Origin: Streptomyces venezuelae
GTDB taxonomy: Bacteria; Actinomycetota; Actinomycetes; Streptomycetales; Streptomycetaceae
Reading direction: 5' to 3'
DNA: 64,000 nt
Assembly (NCBI RefSeq): GCF_008642315.1
Contig: NZ_CP029192.1
Coordinates: 6,262,001 to 6,326,000 of the forward strand
The position numbers and the translations under genes are program-made. Below are positions 50,956-63,075 of this stretch, piece after piece. Under the pieces are notes generated by a model. The model saw only the letters and a program-made list of their open reading frames with translations. It searched no databases and had not been told where the DNA came from. Each line of letters starts with the position of its first letter. Within the stretch, counting starts at the first letter, position 1.

Positions 50956-52314
50956 GTGCACGTTCTCAAGGCAGCCCGGCGCGTGGACCAGGGGGGAAGC
51001 TTGCGGTACTTTCGCCTGCTCGTCGTGGGCAACGGCATATCGGCGTACGGCAGTTACCTGAACATGGTCGCCCTCAACGTCTTCGTCTACGAGGTGACCG
51101 ACAGCGCCCTGGCCGCTGGAATCTTCATGGCCGTACGCCTGTTGACCAGCGTCGTCTCCGGCTTTGTGAGCGGGCGGCTGGTCTCGGTGCACGACCGGAA
51201 GATGTTGATGGTTGGCGCCGATCTCACACAGTGCGCCGCCATGATAGCGCTGCTGATCGCGCCCGACGGGGGCCGCGCCGGACTGCTGTACGTGCTGGCC
51301 GTCGTGACCGGCTTCTGCTCGACCCTCTCCGGTGTCGCGCTGCGCAGCAGCATCCCCGAGATCGTCGGCGGCGACCTGCGGCTGCGCGCCAACTCGCTGC
51401 TCGCGACCGGGCGTTCCCTCGCCATGATCGCCGGTTTCGCCTCCGCGGGGGTCGTGGTCGCGCAACTCGGCTACGTCGCCGCGATCTCCCTCGACGCCGC
51501 CACGTTCGCGGTCTCCGCGTGCGTCCTGCTCTCCCTGCCGATCCGTACGCGGGCGCGGCGGGAGAAGGACGGGGGCGCTGAGGAGGGCGCGGCCGAGGAC
51601 GGTTCGACGGGTGACTCCGGGGAGCGTGGCGTCGGCGCGCTGATCCTGCTGCGGGCCGCCCCCGTCCTCGCCCTGATGATCGCGCTCAGGGCCGCCGACG
51701 GCCTCGGCTCCTCCTCCCACAACGTGGCCCTGCCGGTCTACTCCAGCGACCTCGACCCGTCCCATCCGGCCACGTTCGTCAGCCAGTTCTGGGCGACGTG
51801 GGCCATCGGCAACATCGTCATGCAGCAGGTGTGCGGGCGGTGGGCCGGGCGCGGCGGGCGGCAGGGGCCGGGGGAGCGGGCCTTCGCGGTCGGGGCGTGC
51901 GTGATGTCGGCCGCGTTCATCGTGGTCTTCGCCGGGCTGCCCACGTACGTGGCGGTCGCGGCCGCCCTCGTCGCGGGCATGGCCGACGGGCTCACCGAGA
52001 TCGCCTATGTGACCAGGCTGCAGGCCGCCCCCGACGAGCAGCGCGGCAGGCTCTTCGGCCTCTCCGCGTCGGTCGAGAACACCGGCTTCGGTCTCGGCAT
52101 GCTGGTCAGCGGCGCGCTGCTCGACCGCTTCTCGCCGTTCCACGTCGTGGGGCTGCTGCACGGGTCGGCCATCGTCCTGTGCTTCGGGATGTTCGTCGCC
52201 CTGGTGCGTCAGGGGCGGAGAGCGGCGTCCGACGACCCCTTACCGGTGGCGCAGGAGCCGCCGCACCGGCAGGGCAATGAATCCGTGGAGCGCGAGAGCG
52301 AGGCCCCCCGATGA
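50956..52314 (+). CDS. MFS exporter at the head of the PKS/NRPS operon, contains a TTA codon
   Basis: A 452-residue MFS protein resembling enterobactin/macrolide exporters (YFRLLVVGNGISAYGSYLNM, DRKMLMVGADLTQCAAMIAL). About twelve helices with a charged central loop (RARREKDGGAEEGAAEDGS). The start is uncertain: GTG 50956 gives the longest form, but TTG 51001, right after GGGGGGAAGC, begins at the usual FRLL helix and may be the true start. Codon 429 of the long form (Leu in DDPLPVA, 52240-52242) is TTA, so export should depend on bldA. Its stop overlaps the PKS start (ATGA). Confidence 0.87.
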   Translation: MHVLKAARRVDQGGSLRYFRLLVVGNGISAYGSYLNMVALNVFVYEVTDSALAAGIFMAVRLLTSVVSGFVSGRLVSVHDRKMLMVGADLTQCAAMIALLIAPDGGRAGLLYVLAVVTGFCSTLSGVALRSSIPEIVGGDLRLRANSLLATGRSLAMIAGFASAGVVVAQLGYVAAISLDAATFAVSACVLLSLPIRTRARREKDGGAEEGAAEDGSTGDSGERGVGALILLRAAPVLALMIALRAADGLGSSSHNVALPVYSSDLDPSHPATFVSQFWATWAIGNIVMQQVCGRWAGRGGRQGPGERAFAVGACVMSAAFIVVFAGLPTYVAVAAALVAGMADGLTEIAYVTRLQAAPDEQRGRLFGLSASVENTGFGLGMLVSGALLDRFSPFHVVGLLHGSAIVLCFGMFVALVRQGRRAASDDPLPVAQEPPHRQGNESVERESEAPR

Positions 52315-55300
52315 CCACAGCCGCTGCCCCCGCCCGTGACGCCGTCGCCGTCATCGGCATGTCCTTCCGGCTGCCCGGCGCCGACACCCCCGAGGAGTTC
52401 TGGCGCACGATCCACGACGGCGCCGACCGCATCCGCCGCTTCACCGAGGGCGAACTCGCCGCCGCCGGGGTGCCCGAAGAGGTGTACCGGGCCGAGGAGT
52501 TCGTCGGGGCGAGCGGGGTGCTCGACGGGATCGCGGGCTTCGACGCGGCGTTCTTCGGGATGAGTGCGCACGAGGCGCGGATCACCGATCCGCAGCAGCG
52601 GCTGTTCCTGGAGTGTGTGCACCACGCGCTGGAGGACGCGGGGTACGCGGGGGGACGGTCCGGGGGTGCTCGCAACGACGTCGGCGTGTACGCGAGCACC
52701 GGCTATCACCTCTACTCCCTCCAGACGTACCTCCAGAACAACGTCCTCCAGGGCGGCATCGAGGACTGGGTCGCCGGGCTCCAGGTCACCATCGGCAACT
52801 TCACCGACTTCACCGCCAACCGCGCCGCCTACCGGCTCGGCCTGACCGGCCCCGCCGTCAACGTCCAGACGGCGTGCTCCAGTTCGCTCACGGCGGCCTG
52901 CCTCGCCGCGCAGTCCGTGGTCGCCGGGGAGTGCGACATCGCCGTCGCCGGGGCCACCGCCCTCCACGTGCCGCAGGTGCTCGGCTACCAGTACGTCAAG
53001 GGGTCCATCCTCTCCAAGAGCGGCCGCCTGCGGCCCTTCGACGCCGACGCGGACGGGACCGTCGGCGGCACGGGGGTCGTGGCGCTGGTGCTCAAGCGCC
53101 TGGACCGGGCCGTCGCGGACGGTGACCACATCCACGGCGTCATCCGGGGCTGGGGCGTCAACAACGACGGCGCGGACAAGAAGGCGTTCAGCGCGCCCAG
53201 CGCGGACGGCCAGCGCGGTGCGATCCGCCGCGCCCTGGAACGTGCGGGCGTCGACGCGGGCACGGTCGGCTATCTGGAGACGCACGGCACCGGCACGTTC
53301 AAGGGCGACCCCATCGAATTCGAGGGTGCCACCGCCGCGTTCCGCGCCGACACCGACCGCACGGGCTACTGCGCCCTCGGCTCCGTGAAGGCCAACATCG
53401 GCCACCTCGACGTGTGTTCGGGCCTGGCGAGCCTGGTCAAGACCCTCCTGGTCCTGCGGCACGGCGTCATCCCGCCGATGGCCAACTTCCGCCGCCCCAA
53501 CCCCGCCCTGGACCTCGCGGCCAGCCCGTTCCACATCCCCGAATCCGCCCGGCCGTGGCCCGCGGGCGACGTGCCGCGCAGGGCCTGCGTCAGCTCGTTC
53601 GGTGTCGGCGGCACCAACGTCCACATGGTCCTGGAGGAGGCCCCGGGGCCCACGCCGAGGCCCGCCGCCGACGTGCCGCCGCCCCCGGGCGTCCTGGTGG
53701 TCTCCGGCCACACGGAGAAGGCGCTCGCCGACAACGCCGCGGCCCTCCGCGACCACCTGCGCGCCCACCCCGCGACGCACCACGCCGACCTCGTGACCAC
53801 GCTGGCCCTGGGCCGTTCCCACCGGGGCCACCGGCTCGCGGTGCGCGGCGACACGGTGGCGGCGCTGACGGGGGCGCTGGACGAGTGGATCGCGGGGTCC
53901 GGACCGTCCCGGTCACGGCGGTCGGGCGGAGGCGGCGTCGGCTTCCTCTTCACGGGGCAGGGCAGCCTTCACCGGGGCGCGGCCCGTCCCCTGTACGGGC
54001 GCTTCGCCGTCGTACGCGAAGTCCTGGACGCCTGCGAGCGGCAGTTCGCCGGCCTCACCGGCGGGGGCAGCCTCCTCGGCCCGCTGCTCGGCGACGCCGG
54101 GAGCGGGGACCCAGGGGAGCCGGTCCTCGACACCGAGGTGGCGCAGCCCGCCCTCTTCGCGCTGCAGTGCGCGCTCGTCCGCCTGTGGCAGGAGGCAGGG
54201 ATCGAGCCGGACGTGGTGGCGGGACACAGCGTGGGGGAGTACGGCGCGCTGTACGCGGCCGGTGTGCTCGGCGTCGAGGACGGGCTGCGGCTGACCGCGG
54301 GGCGGGGCAGGCTCATGCGGGAGCGGTGCGCGCCCGGCGCGATGGTCGCCGTCCCGACGGACGCGCACACGGCGCGGAACCTGGCGGCGGAGGTGCCCGG
54401 CGTGGAGCTCGCCGTCACGAACGGCGAACACAGTCAGGTCCTCGCGGGCCCGGCGGACGCCATGGCACGCCTGACGGAACTCCTCGCCGGGCGCGGCATC
54501 GACGTACGCGCGCTCCCGGTGCGGCACGCCTTCCACACGGCCCTCATGGACCCGGCGCTCGACGGGGTGCGGGAACTGGTCGGCGGGGTGCAGTGGCGGG
54601 GGAGCCGCGTGCCGTTCGTGAGCGGGCTCGACGGGCGTACGCGGCCGGCCGGGTGGGTGCCGGACGCCGACTATGTCGTACGTCAGGCGCGTGAGCCGGT
54701 CCGGTTCGCCGACGTACTGGGGGAGTTGGCAGCCTCGTACGACAACGTTGGCACGCTGCTGGAGATCGGCCCGCACACGACACTCAGCGGCCTCGCGCGG
54801 CGCGCGCTCCCGGACCGGGCCGGGCATCCGACGCTGCGGCGCGGCGCGGGGCTCGCACCGCTGTGGGACGCGGCCGCCGGGCTGTTCCGGGCGGGGGCGC
54901 CGGTCGCCTGGCGGGCCTTCATGGGCGGGACGGGCGGCCGGAGGATCCCGCTGCCCGGATACCGCTTCCAGCACAAGGACTACTGGACGGGGCCGGAGAA
55001 CCACCTCCCCCGGCCCGTGAAACCCGAACAACCCGTACGCGAACAACCGACAAGGGATGGGGCGGCAGTGGCACAGGACGAGGCAGCGGTCGAGCGGGTG
55101 CTCCAGCACATCATCAAGGTCACCGCGAAACACCTCAGCTACGACACCAGCGAGATAGCGGAGGACGCGTCCTTCTTCGACCTCGGCGCGGACTCGCTGC
55201 AGATGATCGGGGTGCTCCGGGAACTGGAGGAGGAGCACCGGGTCAAGGTGTCGATGCGGGAGCTCTTCGAGGAGGCGGGAACGGCGCGCGGCCTGGCGGT

Positions 55301-55571
55301 GATCATCGCGGGCAAGGCGGCTCCGGCCCGCGCCTCGGCCCCCGCTGTGGCCCCGGCCCCCACCGTGGCCTCGGCCCCCGTGGCGGCGACCGAGGAGCGC
55401 CCGGCCGTCCACGACACTCCGCCTGCCGCCGTGGACGCCACGCGTCAGGACGCGTACGCCACCCGTCATGAGGTCGAAGAGCTCCGGCGGCAGCTCCAGC
55501 AGCTCACGCAGGTGCAGCTCCAGCTGATGGGACAGCTCTCCCAGCTGCTCACCGCGCAGGCGGGCCGATGA
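52311..55571 (+). CDS. Type I polyketide synthase, KS-AT-ACP
   Basis: A 1086-residue single module. Ketosynthase (about 11-445) is complete: Cys189 in QTACSSS, His325 in ETHGTGT and His365 in NIGHLD. Acyltransferase (about 543-840) has GHSVGEYG with Ser640 and HAFH at 739-742, the pattern of malonyl-CoA selection. ACP (about 925-1000) carries LGADSLQM with Ser962. An Ala/Pro linker precedes a short C-terminal coiled coil ([20 protein letters not shown]) that may dock to the next protein. No loading, ketoreductase or thioesterase domain. It should extend a supplied acyl starter by one malonate, leaving a beta-keto thioester for the aminotransferase in the next protein. Confidence 0.93.
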   Translation: MTTAAAPARDAVAVIGMSFRLPGADTPEEFWRTIHDGADRIRRFTEGELAAAGVPEEVYRAEEFVGASGVLDGIAGFDAAFFGMSAHEARITDPQQRLFLECVHHALEDAGYAGGRSGGARNDVGVYASTGYHLYSLQTYLQNNVLQGGIEDWVAGLQVTIGNFTDFTANRAAYRLGLTGPAVNVQTACSSSLTAACLAAQSVVAGECDIAVAGATALHVPQVLGYQYVKGSILSKSGRLRPFDADADGTVGGTGVVALVLKRLDRAVADGDHIHGVIRGWGVNNDGADKKAFSAPSADGQRGAIRRALERAGVDAGTVGYLETHGTGTFKGDPIEFEGATAAFRADTDRTGYCALGSVKANIGHLDVCSGLASLVKTLLVLRHGVIPPMANFRRPNPALDLAASPFHIPESARPWPAGDVPRRACVSSFGVGGTNVHMVLEEAPGPTPRPAADVPPPPGVLVVSGHTEKALADNAAALRDHLRAHPATHHADLVTTLALGRSHRGHRLAVRGDTVAALTGALDEWIAGSGPSRSRRSGGGGVGFLFTGQGSLHRGAARPLYGRFAVVREVLDACERQFAGLTGGGSLLGPLLGDAGSGDPGEPVLDTEVAQPALFALQCALVRLWQEAGIEPDVVAGHSVGEYGALYAAGVLGVEDGLRLTAGRGRLMRERCAPGAMVAVPTDAHTARNLAAEVPGVELAVTNGEHSQVLAGPADAMARLTELLAGRGIDVRALPVRHAFHTALMDPALDGVRELVGGVQWRGSRVPFVSGLDGRTRPAGWVPDADYVVRQAREPVRFADVLGELAASYDNVGTLLEIGPHTTLSGLARRALPDRAGHPTLRRGAGLAPLWDAAAGLFRAGAPVAWRAFMGGTGGRRIPLPGYRFQHKDYWTGPENHLPRPVKPEQPVREQPTRDGAAVAQDEAAVERVLQHIIKVTAKHLSYDTSEIAEDASFFDLGADSLQMIGVLRELEEEHRVKVSMRELFEEAGTARGLAVIIAGKAAPARASAPAVAPAPTVASAPVAATEERPAVHDTPPAAVDATRQDAYATRHEVEELRRQLQQLTQVQLQLMGQLSQLLTAQAGR

Positions 55572-58500
55572 CCGGGGGAGCGGACACCGTATCCGCCGCC
55601 GTCGACCAGGACCTCGCCGCGATGGCCGAGCTCTCGCGGCGCATCGCCCGGCAGATGGACACCCCGCAGGAGGCGCAGCCCCCGGCCGAGTCCCCGGCGC
55701 CCCGCCCGGCCCAGCACGGGCCGCGCCTGGAGGTCGCCCGCGGCTCCGGCATGATCCGCGGCAACGCGACCGACACGCAGCGGGCCCATCTCGACGACCT
55801 GGTGCGCCGCTACACCGCGAAGACGCCCACGTCGAAGAGCATCGCCCAGCGCTACCGGCGCGTGCTCGCCGACAGCAGGGCGGCGGTCGGCTTCCGCAGC
55901 AGCACGAAGGAGATGCTGTATCCGATCGCGGGGCGCCGGGCGCGGGGGTCGTGGCTGGAGGACATCGACGGCAACCGGTACGTCGACATCACGATGGGCT
56001 TCGGCGTCCTGCTCTTCGGGCACGAGCCCGCCTTCGTCACCGAGGCGGTCCGCGAGCACCTCTCGCGCGGCATCCAGCTCGGCCCGCGCAACGTGGAGAC
56101 CGGCGAGGCCGCCGAGCTGCTCGCCGAGCTGACCGGGATGGAGCGCGTCGCCTTCGCCAACTCCGGTACGGAGGCGAACTCCGCGGCGATCCGGCTCGCC
56201 CGCGCCGCCACGGGACGCTCCCGCATCATCACGTTCGAGGGCGCGTACCACGGCCACAACGACAACGTGCTCGGGCGCTCCCCGCGCACCGGCGGCGAGG
56301 GCCTGACGACGGTCCCGATGTCCGCGGGCGTCCCGCAGGGCGCCGTCGCCGACCTGCTCGTCCTGCCGTACGGCGGGGAGGAGAGCCTCGCCGTCATCGA
56401 GCAGCAGGCCGCCGACATCGCCGCGGTCGTCGTCGAGCCCGTGCAGAGCCGCCACCCGTCGCTCCGGCCCGCCGACTTCGTACGCCGCCTGCGCGAGCTG
56501 ACCCGTCGGCACGGCATCGTGCTCCTCTTCGACGAGATGCTGACCGGCTTCCGTCCCGCGCCGCGCGGCGCCCAGGAGCTCTACGGGGTCACGCCCGACC
56601 TCGCCACGTACGGGAAACTGCTCGGCGGCGGCTTCCCCATCGGTGCCATCGCCGGCCGCGCCGACATCATGGACGGCATCGACGGCGGCCACTGGAGCTA
56701 CGGGGACGACAGCTACCCGGCCGCCGACACCACGTTCTTCGGCGGTACGTACATCCAGCACCCGGTGTCGATGGTCGCCACCCGCGCCGTGCTCGCCCAC
56801 CTCAAGGAGCACAGCCCGCGCCTCCAGGAGCGGCTGAACGCCCGCACGGACGAACTGGCCGCCACGCTCAACTCGTTCTTCGAGGCCGAGGGATACGCGC
56901 TGAGCATGAGCCACTTCGGCTCGATGTTCCGCTTCGAGCACCGCGCGGACATGGAACTCCTCTACCACCACCTGATGCTGCGCGGCGTGCACGTGTGGGA
57001 GTGGCGCAACTTCTTCCTGTCCACCGAACACTCCGACGGCGACGTCGAGTTCATCGCGGAAGCGGTGAAGGACTCGCTCCGGGAGTTGCGCGGGGCCGGG
57101 TTCCCGCTCGGGAACAAGCCCGCGGTGCCCGCGCGGAGGGCCACTCCCGAGGCGGTTCCCGTTCCCGGGGCGGCTCCCGTTCCCGCGGCGAAGCCTAAGG
57201 CCATGGCCTGGAACCGTGCGGCCGTGACCGCTCAGCGGCCGGAGCGGCCGGAGCGGCCGGAGGGGGCGGAACGGAAGTCCCGCCCCCTCGACTTCGGCGT
57301 CTACTTCTTCGGCGACTATCCGCAGGACGACGACGCGACCTCCGGGCACGGCAAGTACGACCACCTCCTGGAGACGGCCCGGTTCGCCGACCGCCACGGC
57401 TTCCACTCCCTGTGGATCCCCGAGCGGCACTTCCACTCCTTCGGCGGCCTCTTCCCCAACCCCGTCGTCCTCGCCGCCGCGCTCGCCCGCGAGACCGGGC
57501 GCATCCGCATCAACGCGGGTTCCGTCGTGCTGCCGCTGCACGACCCGATCCGGGTGGCCGAAGAGTGGTCGATGGTCGACAACCTCTCCGGCGGCCGGAT
57601 CGGCATCGGCTGCGCGAGCGGCTGGCACGCCAACGACTTCGTCTTCTTCCCCGAGCGCTTCGGCTCCCACAAGGAGCTGATGTACGAACAGGTCGCGGAG
57701 GTACGGAAGTTGTGGCGCGGCGAGGCGGTGCGCCGCACCACCGGGAAGGGGGAGAGCGACCTGCGGCTGTTCCCCCGGCCCGTGCAGGACGCGCCGCCGA
57801 TGTACACGGCGGTCGTCGGCAACCCCGCGTCGTACGAGCTCGCGGCCCGCAACGACGTCGGCATCGTCACCAACCTCATGACCCAGAGCGTCGAGCAGCT
57901 ACGCGACAACGTCGCGCTCTACCGCCGTACGCGCGCCGAGTGCGGCCTCGACCCGGACGCCGGGCACGTGGCCGTGCTGCTGCACACCTACCTCGCCGAG
58001 GACCACGCGGCGGCCCGCGCCGTCGCACGCGACCCCCTGGCGCGGTACATGCGCTCGTCCCTGTCCCTGTTCGGCAACGTGGCGAACAGCCTGGGCCAGA
58101 AGATCGACATGTCCGCCCTGAGCGAGGACGACCTGGATGTGGTCTTCCGCCGCGCCTACGACCGCTACTGCGACCAGCGCGCCCTCATCGGCAGCCCCGA
58201 GAGTGTGCGGCCCGTCGTGGACGCGGTGCGCGCGGCGGGCGCGGACGAAATCGTCGGGCTCGTCGACTTCGGCGTGGAGCCGACGGCGCTGCGGGAGGGG
58301 CTGCGGCACTTCGACGCGCTGCGCGGCGCGCACGAGAGCGCGCCCGTGCCGGTGGCCGCCGACCGGGGCGCGCCGCTCTCCCCGGGTCAGCAGCGTGTCT
58401 GGTTCCTGGAGCGGATGCTGCCGGGCCGCACCGCGTACAACGAGACCAAGGCCATCGAGCTCGAAGGCCCGCTGGACGTCCCGGCGCTGCGGGCCGCGCT

Positions 58501-61500
58501 CGGCGACCTGGCCGCGCGCCACGGTCAGCTGCGCACCGTCTTCCGTGAAGTGGCGGGGGAGGCACGCCAGTTCACGCGCCCGCCGGGCGGGGTGGACTTC
58601 GAGGTCGTCGACGGCACGGGGGGCGGGGACGCCGTCGCCGCCGTCCTCGCGCACGAGAGCGAGCGCCGCTTCGACCTGGCGGAGGGCCCGCTGTTCGTCA
58701 CACGTCTCGTCCGGCTCGGCGAGCGGCGGCACGTCCTCGTGCTCTCCCTGCACCACATCGTGATGGACGCGGCGTCCGCGGCCGTGCTCGCCCGCGATGT
58801 GTCCGCCCTCTACCGAGCCCGGCTGCGGGGCGAGCCGTCGACGGACCTCCCGGCCCTCACCCGCACCTACGCGGACCACGCCCGCACCCAGCTCGACTCC
58901 CTGGGCGGCCCCGAGGCGGCCGAGGACCTGGCGTACTGGAAGAAGGCGCTCGACGGCGACCTGCCCGTCCTCGACCTGCCGACCGACCGGCCGAGGCCCG
59001 CGGTGATGACGTCCAACGGCCGGGCCCTGTTCCGCACCCTGGACCCCGAACTGTCCACACGGTTGCGGGAGTTCAGCCGGACCCGCCGCAGCACCCTCTT
59101 CATGACCCTGCTCGCCGGCTACGCGGCCGCGCTGCACCGGGTCACCGGCCAGGACGATCTGGTCGTCGGCACGCCGATGTCCGACCGCAAGCCCGAGTAC
59201 GAGGACGTCATCGGCTTCTTCGTCAACACGCTCGCGCTGCGCCTCGACCTCTCCGGGGACCCGGACTTCACCACGCTCCTCGACCGGGTGCGCGGGGTGG
59301 CCCTGGACGCGTACGACCACGCCGGCGTGCCCTTCGAGGCGGTCGTGCGGGAGCTGGCGCCGCCGCGCACCCTGGACCGTACGCCCGTCTTCCAGACGCT
59401 CGCCGAGTTCGAGACGGGCGACCCGTTCCTCTTCGACCTGCCCGAGGTGCGGGCGACACCGCTCGACTCGGGCCCGGACAAGGCGCTGACCGACCTCAGC
59501 GTCTACTTCACCGACCTGCCGGACGGCATCCGCTGCCACCTGGAGTACCACACGGACCTCTTCGACGAGGCGACGGTCGACGCGCTCTTCGGGACGTTCA
59601 GGGGCATCCTCGCGGAGGCGGTGGGCGCGGACCTCACGGACCCGGACCCCGCGGGCGCGGTGCCGGGGGAGTGGCGCCACGGGCCGGTCCGGCAGCGGAC
59701 GAGCAGCACGGTCGACTCGCTGACGTCGCGGTGGGCGCAGGTGGCCCCCGGCCGTACGGCGGTGATCAGCGGCGAAGGCGAGCTGACGTACGGAGAGTTG
59801 GAGGAGCGCGCGGAGCGGCTCGCGGCGGTGCTGCGTACGGCGGAAGGGCCCGGCACACCGGTCGCGCTGTGGCTGCCGCGCGGCGCCGACCTGATCGTCG
59901 CGATGCTGGCGGCCCTCAAGTCGGGGCGCGGGTACGTCCCCCTGGACCCGGCCCAGGGCACGGCGCGGGCCGAGGCGGTCCTCGCGGAGTGCGGGGCGCG
60001 GGTTCTGGTGACGGGCACGAGCGCGGACCCGGGAGCCGGGCGACCGAAGGTCCCGGCCGGGACGGCGCTGGTGGACGTCTCGGCGAGCATGACGGCCCGC
60101 CGGGACGGAACCACGGCCCCCGACACCGCGACCGCCGCCCCCGACTCCCTCTGCTTCGCCATCTACACCTCCGGCAGCACCGGGACCCCCAAGGGCGTCG
60201 CCCTTCCGCACCGGGCCGTCGTCGATCTCTGCCAGTGGCACCACGAGCGGTTCGGGTTCACCGTGGACGACCGCAGTGCCGCCGTCTGCAGCCAGGGCTT
60301 CGACGCCGCCGCCCTGGAGATCTGGCCGGCGCTGACGGCGGGTGCCACCGTCGTCGTGGCGGACGAGGCGGTTCGCAAGGATCCGGCCGCGCTGGCCCGC
60401 TGGTACGCGGACCGGGGCGTCACCTTCTCGATCCTGCCGACCGCCCTCGGCGAGGCGGTCCTCGCCCTTCCCGAGCCCCAACAGCCGCCTCTGCGTCACC
60501 TGTTGCTCGGCGGCGATGTGATGCGGGCCCGCCCGCGCCCCGGCGCGCCGTACGAGACGGTCAACGTGTACGGGCCGACCGAGGTGACCGTGCTGTGCAC
60601 GGCCGAGACGGTCGGGCCGCGCTCCCCGGACGGACCCGACCTGCCGATCCCGATCGGCCGGCCCGTCCACAACGTCACCCTCCGGGTGCTCGGCGCGGAC
60701 GGCCGCGAGGTTCCCGCCGGGGAGGTCGGGGAGCTGTACGTCGGCGGGCCCGGCGTGGCCACCGGGTACCTGGGGCGGCCCGAGCTGACGGCCGAGCGCT
60801 TCGTGCGTGATCCACACGGCACCGGCGGGCGGATGTACCGCACCGGCGACCTGGTGTGCTGGAGGGGTGACGGCGCCCTGGAGTTCCGCGGCCGTACGGA
60901 CGACCAGGTGAAGGTGCGGGGTCACCGTGTCGAGCCCGAAGAGGTGTCCCGCGCGCTCAACGGCCTCGCCGGGGTGCGCGACGGCGTCGTGCTTGCCCGT
61001 CGCGACCGCCACGGCGACGCCCGCCTCGTCGCCTACGTGGTGCGCGACGGCGCGCACGACCCCGGCGTCGCCGCGCAGGAGCTCTGCGAACGGCTGACGG
61101 CCGGCCTCGCCGAGCGGCTGCCCGACCACCTCGTGCCCCGCGCCTGGGCCGTCCTGCCCGGCCTTCCGCTGTCCGGCAACGGCAAGCTTGACCGCGCCGC
61201 CCTGCCCGCGCCCGGCATCGTGACCAACCCCGAGACGCCCCCGCACGCAACCGGTTCCGCGCAGTCGGGGGCCGCGGACGCGGCGTCCGTCGAGGCGCGG
61301 CTCAAGCGGCTCTGGGCCGAGGAGTTCGAGGTCGACGCGTCGGCTATCGCGCCGGACGCGTCCTTCTTCGAGCTCGGCGGGCATTCCCTCACGGCGATCC
61401 GGCTGGCCAACGGCGTACGGGAGGAGTTCGGCACGGAGTACCCCGTGGCGCGCTTCTACGAGGAGCCCACGTTCCGGGCGATGGCCGCCCACCTGGCGCG

Positions 61501-62872
61501 GGACGGGGTCCGCCCGGCGGCGGGCGGTGAGACCGCGGAGCCCGGCGACACGCCTGCCCGTGCCCCTCTCACCGCCCAGCAGTCCGCCTTCCTCACCCGC
61601 CACCGCACCCATCCGCGCCCGCAGATCTACAACGTGGCGATGCGGCTCACCCTGACGGGAGCGCTCGACGTACCGGCCCTGCGCACCGCGCTCACCCGGC
61701 TCGTCGCCCGGCACGAGGCGCTGCGGACGCGCTTCGTGGCGGACGGCGAGGGGGAGTGGTGGCAGGAGGCGTTGCCGGCGCGGCCCGTGGCCCTGCCCGA
61801 GGAGGACCTGTTCGCGCGGCTCGGGTCGGCGGACGCCGCGGCCGACGAGGCGGAGCGGCTGGCGGGGGATGCGGTGGCCGTCCCCTTCGACATCGAGGCC
61901 GAACTCGCGCCCGTGCTGCGGCTGATGCGGGTGGACGGCGACCGCTGGGTGCTGCTCTTCGTCCTGCACCACGCGGCCTGCGACGGCTGGTCGGTCAGTC
62001 TGCTGCTGCGTGAGCTGGCGGCGCTGTACGGGGCCGCGGCCACCGGGGCCCCCGACGGCCTGCCCGCCGCCGAGAGCCTTCCGCAGCCGGGCGAGTACGC
62101 GCGCTGGCAGCGCGAGCAGACCCGTACGCAGGACAAGGGCCGCCTGGTCGACTACTGGGCGCGGGAGTTGGCGGGCGCGCGGTACGGGATGCCGCTGCCG
62201 CTTGACCGGGTCCGTCCGGCGGAGCTGAGCGGTGCGGGCGACGTCGTCCTGTTCACGGTGGACAAGGAGGCGCGCGCCGACGTGGAGGCGCTGGCGCGAC
62301 GGCACCGTACGACTCCCTTCGTGGTGACGGCGGCCGCGTTCGCGCGGCTGGTCGCTGAGGTGGGGGAGCAGGGCCCTGACGTCGTGCTCGGCATCTCCCA
62401 CGCCAACCGCGAGCGGCGCGAGTTCGAGGCGCTGGCGGCCTGCACGGTGTCGTCCTTCACGCTGCGGGTCCGGGGCGATGCGGACGCGTCGTTCGGGGAG
62501 CTGGTGGACCGGGCGGCGCGGGCCGCGGTCGGTGCCATCGACCATGCGGCGCCGCTCCGCGCGGTGGCGGCGGACGTGGGTGCGGTGCTGGGCACGGAGG
62601 TGCCGGACCGGCTGCCGCTGGGGTTCCAGTACCAGAGCTCGCTGGAGACCGAGGTCGAACTGCCGGGCCTGGCCACGGCGGTCGAGGACCTCGCGGTCCC
62701 GGGCGCACGCTCCGAGTTCAACTTCGGGCTGATCCCGACGGGCGACGTGCTCTCCGGGTATCTGGAGTACTCGACCGACCTGTGGGACCGGTCCACGGTC
62801 GAGGCCTGGACCGAGGCGTACGTGCGGCTCCTGGCGAAGGAGGTGGGGGAGGCGCTCCGGGGCGAGAGGTGA
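55568..62872 (+). CDS. Hybrid aminotransferase-LLM monooxygenase-NRPS (AMT-MSLL-C-A-PCP-C)
   Basis: A 2434-residue enzyme coupled to the PKS (ATGA). An N-terminal helix of about 35 residues may dock. Domains: class III aminotransferase of the glutamate-1-semialdehyde type (about 60-510, PLP Lys350 in [12 protein letters not shown]); luciferase-like flavin monooxygenase (about 572-915, [31 protein letters not shown]); condensation (about 937-1370, HHIVMDA with Ala in place of the usual Gly after Asp1067); adenylation (about 1375-1880, [18 protein letters not shown]); PCP (Ser1940, [10 protein letters not shown]); second condensation (about 2002-2434, HHAACDGWS intact). Read by eye against GrsA, the A-domain pocket is D-A-L-I-L-G-V-V-L(-K); substrate unassigned. 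Order resembles cyanobacterial McyE. No thioesterase; the final C domain may release the product. Confidence 0.93.
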   Translation: MTGGADTVSAAVDQDLAAMAELSRRIARQMDTPQEAQPPAESPAPRPAQHGPRLEVARGSGMIRGNATDTQRAHLDDLVRRYTAKTPTSKSIAQRYRRVLADSRAAVGFRSSTKEMLYPIAGRRARGSWLEDIDGNRYVDITMGFGVLLFGHEPAFVTEAVREHLSRGIQLGPRNVETGEAAELLAELTGMERVAFANSGTEANSAAIRLARAATGRSRIITFEGAYHGHNDNVLGRSPRTGGEGLTTVPMSAGVPQGAVADLLVLPYGGEESLAVIEQQAADIAAVVVEPVQSRHPSLRPADFVRRLRELTRRHGIVLLFDEMLTGFRPAPRGAQELYGVTPDLATYGKLLGGGFPIGAIAGRADIMDGIDGGHWSYGDDSYPAADTTFFGGTYIQHPVSMVATRAVLAHLKEHSPRLQERLNARTDELAATLNSFFEAEGYALSMSHFGSMFRFEHRADMELLYHHLMLRGVHVWEWRNFFLSTEHSDGDVEFIAEAVKDSLRELRGAGFPLGNKPAVPARRATPEAVPVPGAAPVPAAKPKAMAWNRAAVTAQRPERPERPEGAERKSRPLDFGVYFFGDYPQDDDATSGHGKYDHLLETARFADRHGFHSLWIPERHFHSFGGLFPNPVVLAAALARETGRIRINAGSVVLPLHDPIRVAEEWSMVDNLSGGRIGIGCASGWHANDFVFFPERFGSHKELMYEQVAEVRKLWRGEAVRRTTGKGESDLRLFPRPVQDAPPMYTAVVGNPASYELAARNDVGIVTNLMTQSVEQLRDNVALYRRTRAECGLDPDAGHVAVLLHTYLAEDHAAARAVARDPLARYMRSSLSLFGNVANSLGQKIDMSALSEDDLDVVFRRAYDRYCDQRALIGSPESVRPVVDAVRAAGADEIVGLVDFGVEPTALREGLRHFDALRGAHESAPVPVAADRGAPLSPGQQRVWFLERMLPGRTAYNETKAIELEGPLDVPALRAALGDLAARHGQLRTVFREVAGEARQFTRPPGGVDFEVVDGTGGGDAVAAVLAHESERRFDLAEGPLFVTRLVRLGERRHVLVLSLHHIVMDAASAAVLARDVSALYRARLRGEPSTDLPALTRTYADHARTQLDSLGGPEAAEDLAYWKKALDGDLPVLDLPTDRPRPAVMTSNGRALFRTLDPELSTRLREFSRTRRSTLFMTLLAGYAAALHRVTGQDDLVVGTPMSDRKPEYEDVIGFFVNTLALRLDLSGDPDFTTLLDRVRGVALDAYDHAGVPFEAVVRELAPPRTLDRTPVFQTLAEFETGDPFLFDLPEVRATPLDSGPDKALTDLSVYFTDLPDGIRCHLEYHTDLFDEATVDALFGTFRGILAEAVGADLTDPDPAGAVPGEWRHGPVRQRTSSTVDSLTSRWAQVAPGRTAVISGEGELTYGELEERAERLAAVLRTAEGPGTPVALWLPRGADLIVAMLAALKSGRGYVPLDPAQGTARAEAVLAECGARVLVTGTSADPGAGRPKVPAGTALVDVSASMTARRDGTTAPDTATAAPDSLCFAIYTSGSTGTPKGVALPHRAVVDLCQWHHERFGFTVDDRSAAVCSQGFDAAALEIWPALTAGATVVVADEAVRKDPAALARWYADRGVTFSILPTALGEAVLALPEPQQPPLRHLLLGGDVMRARPRPGAPYETVNVYGPTEVTVLCTAETVGPRSPDGPDLPIPIGRPVHNVTLRVLGADGREVPAGEVGELYVGGPGVATGYLGRPELTAERFVRDPHGTGGRMYRTGDLVCWRGDGALEFRGRTDDQVKVRGHRVEPEEVSRALNGLAGVRDGVVLARRDRHGDARLVAYVVRDGAHDPGVAAQELCERLTAGLAERLPDHLVPRAWAVLPGLPLSGNGKLDRAALPAPGIVTNPETPPHATGSAQSGAADAASVEARLKRLWAEEFEVDASAIAPDASFFELGGHSLTAIRLANGVREEFGTEYPVARFYEEPTFRAMAAHLARDGVRPAAGGETAEPGDTPARAPLTAQQSAFLTRHRTHPRPQIYNVAMRLTLTGALDVPALRTALTRLVARHEALRTRFVADGEGEWWQEALPARPVALPEEDLFARLGSADAAADEAERLAGDAVAVPFDIEAELAPVLRLMRVDGDRWVLLFVLHHAACDGWSVSLLLRELAALYGAAATGAPDGLPAAESLPQPGEYARWQREQTRTQDKGRLVDYWARELAGARYGMPLPLDRVRPAELSGAGDVVLFTVDKEARADVEALARRHRTTPFVVTAAAFARLVAEVGEQGPDVVLGISHANRERREFEALAACTVSSFTLRVRGDADASFGELVDRAARAAVGAIDHAAPLRAVAADVGAVLGTEVPDRLPLGFQYQSSLETEVELPGLATAVEDLAVPGARSEFNFGLIPTGDVLSGYLEYSTDLWDRSTVEAWTEAYVRLLAKEVGEALRGER

Positions 62873-63075
62873 GTCCGGGGGGAGGGGGCCACGTGGGGTG
62901 AGAGGGGCACGTGCGCTGCACGGCCGGAATTGGTCGTGACATGTCAAGAATCATCAAGCCTTGCCTTGTCACTCCAAGGTCCCTGTGCCTCAATGGGCGG
63001 CGGGCCGGACAGCTGACTACCCGTCAGGAATGCGAGGCCCCCGCCCTCCCCCCACCCCACGAAGGCAGGTCCCCC

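Noticed and set aside
57899..62947. A 1682-codon minus-strand frame opposite the NRPS gene
   Set aside because: It is a shadow of the plus-strand domains, rich in Arg, Gly and His with no motif.
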